Positions 9,925 through 17,922 of a stretch of 64,000 nt of DNA are shown piece after piece. A program made the translations under genes and the position numbers. The DNA is taken from assembly GCA_947626845.1 (NCBI GenBank), contig CANQTW010000012.1:1-64000 (forward strand), in the 5' to 3' direction. The notes below the pieces were generated by a model that was not told the origin of the DNA, did not search any database, and saw nothing but the letters and a program-made list of their open reading frames with translations. This DNA is from an uncultured Oscillospiraceae bacterium. GTDB lineage: Bacteria > Bacillota > Clostridia > Oscillospirales > Oscillospiraceae. The number at the start of each line of letters is the position of its first letter. The first letter of the stretch is position 1.

Positions 9925-10087
9925 GCCGTTCCGCCTCCTTCCGGGCGGCGGAGCGGGAGAGCTTTTTGATGAGCTTCACCGCCAGCACCACCAGGCCCAC
10001 AATGATGAAAAAGATCAGGGCGGGGACGCCGAAGGCGAAGAGCATGGCGGGCACCGGGGCCACGTCCAGGGGGAGCAGGGAGAACAT
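9872..10087 (-). CDS. 71-residue single-pass membrane protein with N-terminal PLDVAP motif
   Basis: Starts at the ATG at 10087 after GGGAGGGAAAAAGTG; an earlier in-frame ATG at 10123 falls inside the preceding gene. N-terminus MFSLLPLDVAPVP, one membrane segment at about residues 15-38, a basic KLIKKLSRSAARKEAE stretch and an acidic tail ending SDTDDTP. The first residues resemble those of the gene just upstream (LPLDIAPDP), suggesting a related pair. Function unknown. Confidence 0.75.
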   Translation of the reverse strand: MFSLLPLDVAPVPAMLFAFGVPALIFFIIVGLVVLAVKLIKKLSRSAARKEAERLGASTPPVEKSDTDDTP

Positions 10088-10242
10088 CACTTTTTCCCTC
10101 CCTTTTTCTTTGAAATGATCCAAACCGCCACAAGGATCAGGACGGCTGCCGCCAGAACGGCGAGCACCGCGACCACGTTGAGGGGCGCTCCGGAGAGGGG
10201 TTCCGGATCGGGGGCGATGTCAAGGGGCAATGGGTTGATCAT
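10087..10242 (-). CDS. 51-residue single-pass membrane protein with N-terminal PLDIAP motif
   Basis: Very short gene: ATG at 10242 after AAAGGAGG, stop overlapping the next ATG (TGATG). N-terminus MINPLPLDIAPDPEPL, one membrane segment (about residues 22-43), then a Lys-rich cytoplasmic end SKKKGGKK. It overlaps the end of the MFS gene by 23 nt. The tight coupling, strong ribosome site and motif shared with the next gene argue that it is real. Function unknown. Confidence 0.75.
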   Translation of the reverse strand: MINPLPLDIAPDPEPLSGAPLNVVAVLAVLAAAVLILVAVWIISKKKGGKK

Positions 10243-11320
10243 GGTTGTTTTCCTCCTTTTGTAAATTCGCTGGTTTGGCGCTGACAGCCGCCGCGGCCAG
10301 CAGGGACAGGGCCGTCAGGGCCGCCGCGTGATAGGGGCGCATGGGCGCGGAGACAGGCACGAAATAGGCGAAGGCCGTACCCGTCACCAGCGCCAGCTTG
10401 GAAAGGCCGAAGGCGAAGCCGGGGGACTCCGGCAACGCCCCCGCCAGGACGCACTGGACGATGGGCACGGAGACGTTCATCAGCAGTACCGCCGGCAGCG
10501 ACAGGGCGGGCCAGACCCCGCAGAGGGCGAAAAGCGCGGCGGAGAGGGGCAGGGAGAGGAGCAGGGCCGGTTTGGCGCCGATCCTGTCCGCAATGGCCCC
10601 GCCGGAGAGCTTGCCCAGGAAGATCATCACCGGACAGGCCAAGGCCAGCACCCCCGTAAGGCCGGGGACCTCCGGGGCCACGGCGGAGGCGAAGGCGTGG
10701 AAGGCCACGGCCAGGCACAGGATGGCGGCGGCCCGCTCCAGGGGCAGGGGACGGACAAGGGCGGAAAGCTCCCGACAGCAGGGCTTGTCCACGCCGCCCC
10801 GAATAGACGGGGCCAGGAGCGCGGCGAGAGCCAAAAGCGCCGCCGCCAAAGCCAGGGGAAAGGCGAGGGCGGGGCGGCCCGTCCCCAGGACCGTGCCCAG
10901 GCTCACCCCCAACGCGCCGGCGCTGTTGAAAAGGCCGCTGGGGGCCATTTTGCCACCACAGGCCGTCAGGACAAAGGAGCCGGCGCCCACATGGAACGCC
11001 GCGTTGCCCAGGGCGGCGGCGACCATGCCCAGGACGGGGAGAAGCGCCCCGGCGGAGACGGCGCCCAGATAGGATACGGCCAGCCCCAGGGCCGTCACGC
11101 CTGCGCCCAGGGCGGCAAAGCCCACGCGGGGGAGCTTTTTGGCGTCCAGAAAGGCCCCCAGGGGGCACTGGAGGCCAAAGGCGATGAGATTATAGGTGAG
11201 GAACAGCGCCGCCAGGGCGGTTTTGTCCTCCACGGCGGGGGAGACCGACCCGAAGAGCGCGGTGAAGCAGGCAAAGTCCACCGTTAAGTGCGCGAGGGTG
11301 AGAGCGAAAAGTTTTTTCAC
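10220..11320 (-). CDS. MFS transporter
   Basis: 366 residues with about twelve hydrophobic segments. The inter-segment turn ...CPLGAFLDAKKLPRVG after the second segment and GKLSGGAIADRIGAKPA after the eighth are the typical MFS loop-2 and loop-8 motifs in weak form. Substrate cannot be named. It is the first gene of a leftward operon with three small membrane proteins translated through overlaps, which may be accessory subunits. A sigma-A promoter for the divergent sirtuin gene lies just upstream. Confidence 0.85.
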   Translation of the reverse strand: MKKLFALTLAHLTVDFACFTALFGSVSPAVEDKTALAALFLTYNLIAFGLQCPLGAFLDAKKLPRVGFAALGAGVTALGLAVSYLGAVSAGALLPVLGMVAAALGNAAFHVGAGSFVLTACGGKMAPSGLFNSAGALGVSLGTVLGTGRPALAFPLALAAALLALAALLAPSIRGGVDKPCCRELSALVRPLPLERAAAILCLAVAFHAFASAVAPEVPGLTGVLALACPVMIFLGKLSGGAIADRIGAKPALLLSLPLSAALFALCGVWPALSLPAVLLMNVSVPIVQCVLAGALPESPGFAFGLSKLALVTGTAFAYFVPVSAPMRPYHAAALTALSLLAAAAVSAKPANLQKEENNHDQPIAP

Positions 11321-11338
11321 GGTTTTCCGCCGCCTTTC

Positions 11339-11367
11339 TTGATTATTTCATTATAAACTGGTACAAT
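11339..11367 (+). promoter_or_regulatory. Sigma-A promoter of the sirtuin gene
   Basis: TTGATT (11339-11344) and TACAAT (11362-11367) with a 17-nt spacer, in the gap between the divergent MFS operon and the sirtuin gene. Confidence 0.75.
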
Positions 11368-11401
11368 GTGGTTGTCAAGTTCTCTCAAAGGAGGCATTCT
11401 T

Positions 11402-12124
11402 ATGGACGAAAAGATCGAAAGGCTTCAGGGGATGATCGACGAATCACGGCGGATCGTCTTTTTCGGCGGCGCGGGGGTGTCCACCGAGAGCGGCATCCCG
11501 GATTTCCGCAGTGTGGACGGCCTGTACAACCAGAAATACAAATACCCGCCGGAGGAGATTTTGAGCCGCTCCTTCTTTGACAGGTATCCCGACGAGTTCT
11601 ACCGGTTCTACCGGGACAAGCTTATCGTCCGGGGCGCGAAGCCCAACGCCGCCCACCTGTATCTGGCGGAGCTGGAGCGGCGGGGCAAGCTCCGGTGCGT
11701 CATCACCCAGAACATCGACGGGCTCCACCAGGCCGCCGGCAGCCGGAACGTGCTGGAGCTTCACGGTACGCTGCTCCAAAATTACTGCGTCAAATGCGGC
11801 AGGCGCTTCGACGCCGCTTACGTCCAGAACGCCGCCGGCACGCCCCGATGCGACAAATGCGGCGGCATCGTCCGGCCCGACATCGTTCTCTACGAGGAGG
11901 GGCTGGACGGGGAGGTGCTGTCCCGCGCGGTGACGGAGCTGTCCCGCGCCGATATGCTGATCATCGGCGGCACGTCCCTGGCGGTCTACCCGGCGGCGGG
12001 GCTGGTCCACTACTTCCGGGGGGAGCACCTGGTCCTTATCAACAAGTCCCCCACGCCCATGGACTCTCTGGCGGAGCTGGTGATCCCGGAGAAGATTGGC
12101 CAGGTGTTTTCCCGGCTTCATTGA
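11402..12124 (+). CDS. NAD-dependent protein deacylase (Sir2 family)
   Basis: Removes acyl groups from lysines using NAD. 240 residues; start at 11402 after AAAGGAGG. NAD-binding GAGVSTESGIPDFRS at residues 23-37, TQNIDGLHQAAG near 102-113, catalytic His121 in ELHG, and a four-Cys zinc site (CVKC ... CDKC). The segment RFYRDK in place of the Tyr/Arg pair of class-III sirtuins suggests plain deacetylase activity. Convergent with the Amidase_6 gene, overlapping it by 7 nt. Confidence 0.93.
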   Translation: MDEKIERLQGMIDESRRIVFFGGAGVSTESGIPDFRSVDGLYNQKYKYPPEEILSRSFFDRYPDEFYRFYRDKLIVRGAKPNAAHLYLAELERRGKLRCVITQNIDGLHQAAGSRNVLELHGTLLQNYCVKCGRRFDAAYVQNAAGTPRCDKCGGIVRPDIVLYEEGLDGEVLSRAVTELSRADMLIIGGTSLAVYPAAGLVHYFRGEHLVLINKSPTPMDSLAELVIPEKIGQVFSRLH

Positions 12125-12606
12125 AACCGGCGGACGCCCTCGATATGGAGGAACCGCGCCCTGGCAAAGACGTAGGAGCTGAGGGGTCTGTCCAGAGCGT
12201 CGTAGGTGTGGGCGCAGACCAGAAGCTCCGGCGACATGGCCACGAGGACGGGGGAGTGGTAGAAACGCCCGTCCGAGCCGCCCAGCTGCACGATATCCCC
12301 CGGCGCAGCGGCGCTTTTGGGCACCACCGCGGCCCGCGGGCCGGGGCCGGAATTGCCGGTGAGAAAATCGAATAAGTATTCCACCCCCGTCCAGGAGGCT
12401 GTGCGGTCATTGGCCGAGTTGTAGTACCAGCCTGTGACGGGGGTGAAGTTCATCACGCCCGCCCCGGCAAAGAGGCACTGGGAGGCGAAATTGGTGCAGT
12501 CGCCGCCAATTTCCTCAAAATCGTAGTACAGGGGATTGCGGGAAAGGGCCCAGCGCCGCGCGTAGGCAACGGCGGCGGCCCGGTCATAGGGTGTGTCGAT
12601 CAGCAT
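12118..12606 (-). CDS. Amidase_6-type putative cysteine amidase
   Basis: 162 residues matching the putative amidase domain: YDRAAAVAYARRWALSRNPLYYDFEE, then GGDCTNFASQCL with the likely nucleophile Cys, and later a His in the GRFYHSPVLV segment. The family is common in spore formers and often sits at the end of longer secreted proteins; here it stands alone and has no signal peptide, so it would act in the cytoplasm or forespore. Start ATG 12606 follows AGGAGGAG. Confidence 0.85.
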   Translation of the reverse strand: MLIDTPYDRAAAVAYARRWALSRNPLYYDFEEIGGDCTNFASQCLFAGAGVMNFTPVTGWYYNSANDRTASWTGVEYLFDFLTGNSGPGPRAAVVPKSAAAPGDIVQLGGSDGRFYHSPVLVAMSPELLVCAHTYDALDRPLSSYVFARARFLHIEGVRRFQ

Positions 12607-13423
12607 GGCTCCTCCTGCCTCCGCGCCTCTATGGATATAGACGCAAAATGAGCGCGGATATTACGGGGTTAAGCCATTTTATGCGGGGGGAAAGGGGGGC
12701 GACACCCTGGCGGGGGTATAAGGGGGCCGCCCTTATAGGGCGGAGGGGGATTTTATTGCCCTGCCAGGGCGGGGGGATGTCCGCCGAGCGGCGGAGAAGT
12801 TTTTCGCCTTATAGGCGAAAGGGAGATTTACTTTCTCCTCTTTTGTGTTGACAAAAGAAGAGAAAGTAACAAAGAGGAGAAAAACAACCAGAGGGGGGAT
12901 TTCGATTTCCCCCCTCTGGACACCCCCTTGAAACGACCAGAGGGGGGCTTGCGAGCCCCCCATCTGGATTCCCCCAGGGGAGCGCCCGCGGAAAAGATGT
13001 TGCGGAAATTGAATACTGCCGCGCACGATGGGAAAATTCGACAGTGCGGCGTGTGAGCCGAGCGGGTCTGGCCCCTACAGGAAAATAGGAGCAGAAAAAT
13101 AGGAGCAGATTTTCAAATTACCACACGATAAGCAATCACCAGCGCGGACCGAAAGAGGAACGATGGTTTTGATTATAGAGCGGTGAGCGGCCAAGCGGGT
13201 TAGACGCTGAGACAATTCGGGGACGTACCGCGCGGATATGAATGGGACCATTGGTATCGACCACCTCCGCGGGAGCCGAACCGCCGTAAAAACGCTTGGG
13301 CCTGGTTCACCACCAGGCCCAAAACGAAATCTTTTCTCTTTTTGCTAAGCTTTTTCTCTTTTCCATTTCGGGAAAAGAGAAAAAGCTGACCCCCGTCCGC
13401 CTGGAAGGCGGACATTCTTTTGT
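12607..13423. other. Hairpin-rich, gene-free spacer
   Basis: About 820 bases with no credible gene. It holds consecutive palindromes: CCGCCCT-TATA-GGGCGG near 12729; a long TTACTTTCTC.../...GAGAAAGTAA hairpin at about 12828-12870; two CCAGAGGGGGG-type hairpins at about 12890-12921 and 12939-12968; TGGGCCTGGT/ACCAGGCCCA at 13297-13321; and an AAGCTTTTTCTC... hairpin at about 13347-13388. The tandem GAAAATAGGAGCAG doublet is at about 13080-13107. A start-less frame on the minus strand (about 13105-13290) reads through GSAPAEVVDTNGPIHIRA and may be a remnant or part of a repeat. Confidence 0.6.
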
Positions 13424-16291
13424 TTACCGCCTTTTGGTGTGTTTGCCGCGGAAGGAAAAGAGGCGCGGGCGGCAGGCCAGGAGCGCGGCGGCCAGAAAGA
13501 CGGCGGCGCAGGCGAGGCTCACCTTCCAGCCAAAGGAAAAGGCGGCGTTGCGGTAGCGCAGGGTGACGGTGTGCTCGCCTTTTGTGAGGGGCAGGGCGAT
13601 CATGCAGTCGCCCACCAGCACAGGCTCCGCGGCCTCGCCGTCCACGTAGGTCTGCCAGTTGCCGTCCCAGGGGACGGAGGTGTAGAGAAGCCCGTCCCGG
13701 TCACAGTCGATGACGCCCTCCACCAGGGTGGAGCCGAAGTCCGTCAGCTCCAGCGTGGAGGCGGACAGGACGGCGTAGGCCCTGTCGAAAAGCTCCTTAT
13801 CCAGGACGGCGGCCCGAATGGTCATGGAGCCCTTCAGGTTGGCGGAGACGTTCTGCCGCACCTCGATGACGTCCCCCGGCTCCACCTGGCACACCGCCAG
13901 GATCTGGGGCAGGTAGTAGTACTCGGCGTACTGCTCCTCGCCGTTTTTGTAGACACGGAAGTTATAGCGCCCGGAGAGAAAGACGTGGACGCAGGCCAGG
14001 CCCGCCTTGTGGGCGGTGTAGCTGAAGGAGACGGTGCCGTTTTTCTTCCCGCCGGTGTAGGAGCAGTAGCGCCCGCCGGTCTGGGGGGCCAGGTCGATGC
14101 CCTCCGTGGCGGTGATCGAAAGATTGGCCGTGGGGATGGAGGACAGGAACGTCCCCTCCACCCCGGAGGCGGCGGTCATCAGCTTATTCTGGAAGGCGAA
14201 GGGGTCGCTCTCGCCGAAGAAGTTCAGCTCGCCCAGCTCCGGCTCCGCCAGGAAGCCCAGGGGGAGGTAGTAGTTGTTTTCAAGCAGAAGGGCGTCGCCG
14301 TTCTGAAACACGGGGGTAAAATAGCCGCCGGTGGGCTCGTGCCCGTCCCGCTCCAGCAGGTATTTCAGGTCGAGGAAGAGGTTGGCGGTGGGGGAGGTCT
14401 CCTCATAGCAGAAGCGGTTGTAGGTGTTCCTGGCCACGAAGCCCATGGCCCGCATATATTCCGTCACCCGCAGATTGGCGGAGCTTGAGTAGACGGAGAT
14501 GCCGTCAAAGCCGTTGAGGGCGCTGTCGTTGTGGGTCTGGGAGTGGGTGACATCCGCCCGGTAGAAGAGGGTGTCCCGTTCCCGCTCCTTCATATCCGCC
14601 ACCACCGCGGCTGTGGCGGCGCCGTCCTTGGGGAAGTCGGTGACGCCGTTGCCGGGGAACCAGCACCCGAAGCTCACCAGCTGGGCCACCAGCTCCAGCC
14701 CCAGGATCACCGACAGCAGGATCGTCACCGTCCGCTCCCCCAAAAACGGCTCCCGCGGCAGGGCGGGGGCGGGATCGGGAGCGGCGTCAGGCTCCACGGC
14801 GGCAACAACGGGAGGCTCGGCAGCTTCGATAGAGAGTTCCTCTGCCTCGACGGGAAGCTCAGCGGCTTCAACAGGAGCTTCGACGGAGGGGCCGGCGGTT
14901 GCGCCGGAAAGATCGGGGGCGGCACCGACATCTTCCCCGACGCCGTCCTCCTCCGGCGTCTCCGCCGGGGGACGTCTCCGCACCGCGCCCAGGAGCAGAG
15001 TGACGAAGTAAAGGAGGAAGAAGGCCAGATTGTAGGAGAGGAACACCGGCTCGGCCTGGTGATCGGAGCAGGCGAAAACGAGGGCGGTGAGGGCACCGGA
15101 GAGGATCAGCTGCCAGGGCTTGAAGCGGCTGCGCTCCAGGTAAGCGGTGTAGGCCATATAGAGCAGGACGAAGCTGAAAAGGAAGCTGAACCGGTAGGGG
15201 AGCATGTTGGTGAAGTGGAAGCCGTGCCAGATGTAGTCCAGTTGGCGGACGATGAAGCTGACGGTGAAAAAGAGGAGCAGGGTAAGACAGCACAGCTTGT
15301 CCCGAAGCCGCACCTCGCGGGAGGTGAGGAACAGGCAGGCCAGGAACACGGTGCCCACGCCGCAGTAGAGGTTGGGCAGGCCCTCCCGGAAGGTGGGCTC
15401 CAGGCCGCCGCCCAGGTTCCCGGCCACCTGACGCATGGCGTCCAAAAGGCCGCGCCAGGTGTTTTCGTCGGTGATGTTCAGCTGGAAGCCGTGGGGGAAG
15501 TTGTTGACGCTGGACTGGGTGTTTTGCAGGGCCGCCAGGGCGGGCAGCTCCAGAATGGCCGTCATGCCGATGGCCAGGACGGAGAAAAAGCCGATGCGGA
15601 CAAAATCCCGAAGGAACCGGCCCAGGCCCCGCCAGCGGCAGATTTCCAGGCAGAAAAACAGGAGAAACACAAAGACGCAGGTGAAAAGGCCGATGTAATA
15701 GTTGAGGAAGACGGAGAGGAACAGCGTCACGGTGTAGAGGAAGAATTTTTTATCCCGCACAAGGGCGACGGTCCCCAGCGCCACTAAGGGCAGGAGGGCG
15801 AAGGTGTCCAGCCACATGATGTTCCAGTGATACCCCATCGCCCAGGCGCACAGGGCGTAGAGCCCGCCGAAGAGGGCCACGGACAGGTCGTCCCGGTGGA
15901 AGTGCTTTTTGAGGAAGATCGCGAAAAACAGGGAGGCGAAGCCCAGCTTGACAGGCATGATCAGGGTGTAGTAGTCCAGCAGGAACCGCTCCGGTATGAT
16001 GACGCTCAGCAGATTGAGAGGCGAGGCCAGATAGTAGGCAATCAGCCCCAGGTAGTCCAGGCCCATGCCCACGCTCCAGGTGTAAATGAGCCCGCGCCCC
16101 TCCCGCAGGGCCTGACGGAAGGCCACAAAGAAGGGATAGTACTGGTAATACATGTCGGAGTAGAGCATGTTGTAGGGCCCGAAGGGGATGAACCGCCGGA
16201 CCGCCATGACGATCAGCATCCCCGTAAGGGGCAGGAGAAAGGCGATGGCAAGATTGTTTGGTTTTTTCCGTTTCCGCTCCGGAAGCTTCAT
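13424..16291 (-). CDS. YfhO-family polytopic membrane protein
   Basis: 955 residues. The N-terminal half has about ten to twelve membrane segments with the YfhO features LYSDMYYQYYPFF and GMGLDYLGLIAYYLASPLN; the C-terminal half (about residues 530-930) is extracytoplasmic, followed by one membrane segment and a basic end. YfhO proteins are GT-C-like glycosyltransferases linked to lipoteichoic acid glycosylation in Bacillus and Listeria. Residues ~430-510 are an unusual Ala/Pro/Glu-rich insert of repeated PVEA/SIEA-like units between two membrane segments. Ribosome site AAAGGGG precedes ATG 16291. Confidence 0.88.
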   Translation of the reverse strand: MKLPERKRKKPNNLAIAFLLPLTGMLIVMAVRRFIPFGPYNMLYSDMYYQYYPFFVAFRQALREGRGLIYTWSVGMGLDYLGLIAYYLASPLNLLSVIIPERFLLDYYTLIMPVKLGFASLFFAIFLKKHFHRDDLSVALFGGLYALCAWAMGYHWNIMWLDTFALLPLVALGTVALVRDKKFFLYTVTLFLSVFLNYYIGLFTCVFVFLLFFCLEICRWRGLGRFLRDFVRIGFFSVLAIGMTAILELPALAALQNTQSSVNNFPHGFQLNITDENTWRGLLDAMRQVAGNLGGGLEPTFREGLPNLYCGVGTVFLACLFLTSREVRLRDKLCCLTLLLFFTVSFIVRQLDYIWHGFHFTNMLPYRFSFLFSFVLLYMAYTAYLERSRFKPWQLILSGALTALVFACSDHQAEPVFLSYNLAFFLLYFVTLLLGAVRRRPPAETPEEDGVGEDVGAAPDLSGATAGPSVEAPVEAAELPVEAEELSIEAAEPPVVAAVEPDAAPDPAPALPREPFLGERTVTILLSVILGLELVAQLVSFGCWFPGNGVTDFPKDGAATAAVVADMKERERDTLFYRADVTHSQTHNDSALNGFDGISVYSSSANLRVTEYMRAMGFVARNTYNRFCYEETSPTANLFLDLKYLLERDGHEPTGGYFTPVFQNGDALLLENNYYLPLGFLAEPELGELNFFGESDPFAFQNKLMTAASGVEGTFLSSIPTANLSITATEGIDLAPQTGGRYCSYTGGKKNGTVSFSYTAHKAGLACVHVFLSGRYNFRVYKNGEEQYAEYYYLPQILAVCQVEPGDVIEVRQNVSANLKGSMTIRAAVLDKELFDRAYAVLSASTLELTDFGSTLVEGVIDCDRDGLLYTSVPWDGNWQTYVDGEAAEPVLVGDCMIALPLTKGEHTVTLRYRNAAFSFGWKVSLACAAVFLAAALLACRPRLFSFRGKHTKRR

Positions 16292-16540
16292 GGTGTCGCC
16301 CCTTTATCTGAAAATAGTATCCGAAAAAGCAGACCGAGTACCGGTAGTCACAAATATTTTACCACCGATGGAACCGGCGGTAAAGAGAATTTGTGTGAAC
16401 AAACGGCAAAACCAGCGGTTTGCGCAGACACCTATATCATAAGACGATTTTCCCGGCGGGATATGACGCTTTTTCCTCCCGCGCCGGAAAATCACACCCG
16501 CCCCTTCCGCGCCGTATACTGTCGCAGGGAGGGATTCAAT

Positions 16541-17821
16541 TTGCTTATCCATATCGTCAGGCGCGGCGATACGCTCTTTTCCATCGCCCGCCGCTACGGC
16601 GTCAGCGTGGCGCGGCTTCGCTCCGACAACGGCCTCACCGAGAACCAGACCCTGGTGGTGGGGCAGGCGCTGATCGTCACGCTCCCGGCCCGAACCTACA
16701 CCGTGCGGGCGGGGGACACGCTCTATTCCATCGCGGGAAGGCTCGGCCTTACCGTCAACGAGCTGATACAGAATAACCCGGAGCTGGCCCTGGACAGCAC
16801 CATCCGGCCCGGCCAGGTGCTGACCGTCAGCTTTCAGGGCGGGAAGCTTCGGGAAATCGTCACCAAGGGCTACGCCTACCCCACCATCCGGCGGGACATC
16901 CTGCGCCGCGTCCTGCCGTTTCTCACCTATCTGGCGGTGTTCTCCTACGGCTTTACCGAGTCCGGCACCCTGATCCCGGCAAACGACGCGGCCCTGATCT
17001 CCGCCGCCTATGAGTTCGATACCGCGCCCATCCTGGTCTTTTCCAGCCTTGACGAATCCGGCGGCTTTTCCACCGCCCGCGCGTCCCGGCTTTTCAACGA
17101 TCCCCAGCTCCAGGAGACGGTGCTGAACAATCTCCTGGACACCATGCGCCAGAAGGGCTACGTGGGGGTGGATATGGACTTTGAGTACATCGCCCCGGAG
17201 GACGCGGAGGGCTATCAGGCGTTCCTGCGCCGGGCCACGGAGGTGATGCGCCCCGCGGGCTACACGGTCAGCGTGGACCTGGCCCCCAAGACCACCGCCG
17301 GACAGCAGGGGCTTCTTTACGAGGCCCACGACTACCCGGCCATCGGCGCCATCGTGGACAGGGTGCTGTTGATGACCTACGAGTGGGGCTACACCTACGG
17401 CCCGCCCATGGCGGTGGCCCCCATCAACCAGGTGCGGCAGGTGGTGCGCTACGCCGTCAGCGAGATCGCGCCCAATAAGATCCTCATGGGCGTGCCCAAC
17501 TACGGCTACGACTGGACGCTTCCCTACGAGCAGGGCGTCTCCAGGGCGGAGAACATCGGGAACCAGGGCGCGGTGCTTCGGGCCGCCCGCTACGGGGCGG
17601 AGATCCAATTCGACGAGACGGCCCAGTCGCCGTTTTATGAGTATTACGCCGGCGGACGCCGCCACATCGTCTGGTTTGAGGACGTGCGCAGTATCCAAAG
17701 CAAGCTGGCCCTGGCCGATGAGTTCAATCTCCTTGGCGTGGGCTACTGGAACATCATGCGGGCCTTCAACGCCAATTGGGCCCTGCTTTCGGCGCGCTAT
17801 TCCATACGCAAAGTGGTGTAG
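16541..17821 (+). CDS. LysM-LysM-GH18 enzyme, YaaH/SleL-like spore cortex hydrolase
   Basis: 426 residues from a TTG start at 16541, placed by GGGAGGG and because LysM 1 begins at once (IHIVRRGDTLFSIARRYGV). The longer open frame upstream lacks coding sense and overlaps the YfhO gene antisense. Two LysM domains (about residues 3-48 and 50-98) are followed by a GH18 barrel with D211-M-D213-F-E215, the chitinase-type acid. Bacillus YaaH/SleL bind cortex and cleave muramic-lactam glycan strands during germination. No signal peptide, as in SleL. Confidence 0.9.
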   Translation: MLIHIVRRGDTLFSIARRYGVSVARLRSDNGLTENQTLVVGQALIVTLPARTYTVRAGDTLYSIAGRLGLTVNELIQNNPELALDSTIRPGQVLTVSFQGGKLREIVTKGYAYPTIRRDILRRVLPFLTYLAVFSYGFTESGTLIPANDAALISAAYEFDTAPILVFSSLDESGGFSTARASRLFNDPQLQETVLNNLLDTMRQKGYVGVDMDFEYIAPEDAEGYQAFLRRATEVMRPAGYTVSVDLAPKTTAGQQGLLYEAHDYPAIGAIVDRVLLMTYEWGYTYGPPMAVAPINQVRQVVRYAVSEIAPNKILMGVPNYGYDWTLPYEQGVSRAENIGNQGAVLRAARYGAEIQFDETAQSPFYEYYAGGRRHIVWFEDVRSIQSKLALADEFNLLGVGYWNIMRAFNANWALLSARYSIRKVV

Positions 17822-17922
17822 CCCCGCCGCCCCGCAATTTTAACACTTGCATTTTCCCGAAAAGGTGATAGCATACTGTCATACTGAATTCTGACAAGAC
17901 AGAGAAAAAGGAACAAAGAGCT

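Noticed and set aside
12733-13026. 97-residue minus-strand frame
   Set aside because: It runs through several palindromes, lacks a ribosome site and recognisable domain.
14531-15787. Long frame antisense to the YfhO gene
   Set aside because: High-GC shadow frame; composition is Gly/Glu/Gln-rich without family motifs, while the opposite strand gives a clear membrane protein.
15827-16540. N-terminal extension of the LysM-GH18 frame
   Set aside because: It overlaps the YfhO gene antisense and has no domain; LysM 1 begins right after the TTG with a good ribosome site.
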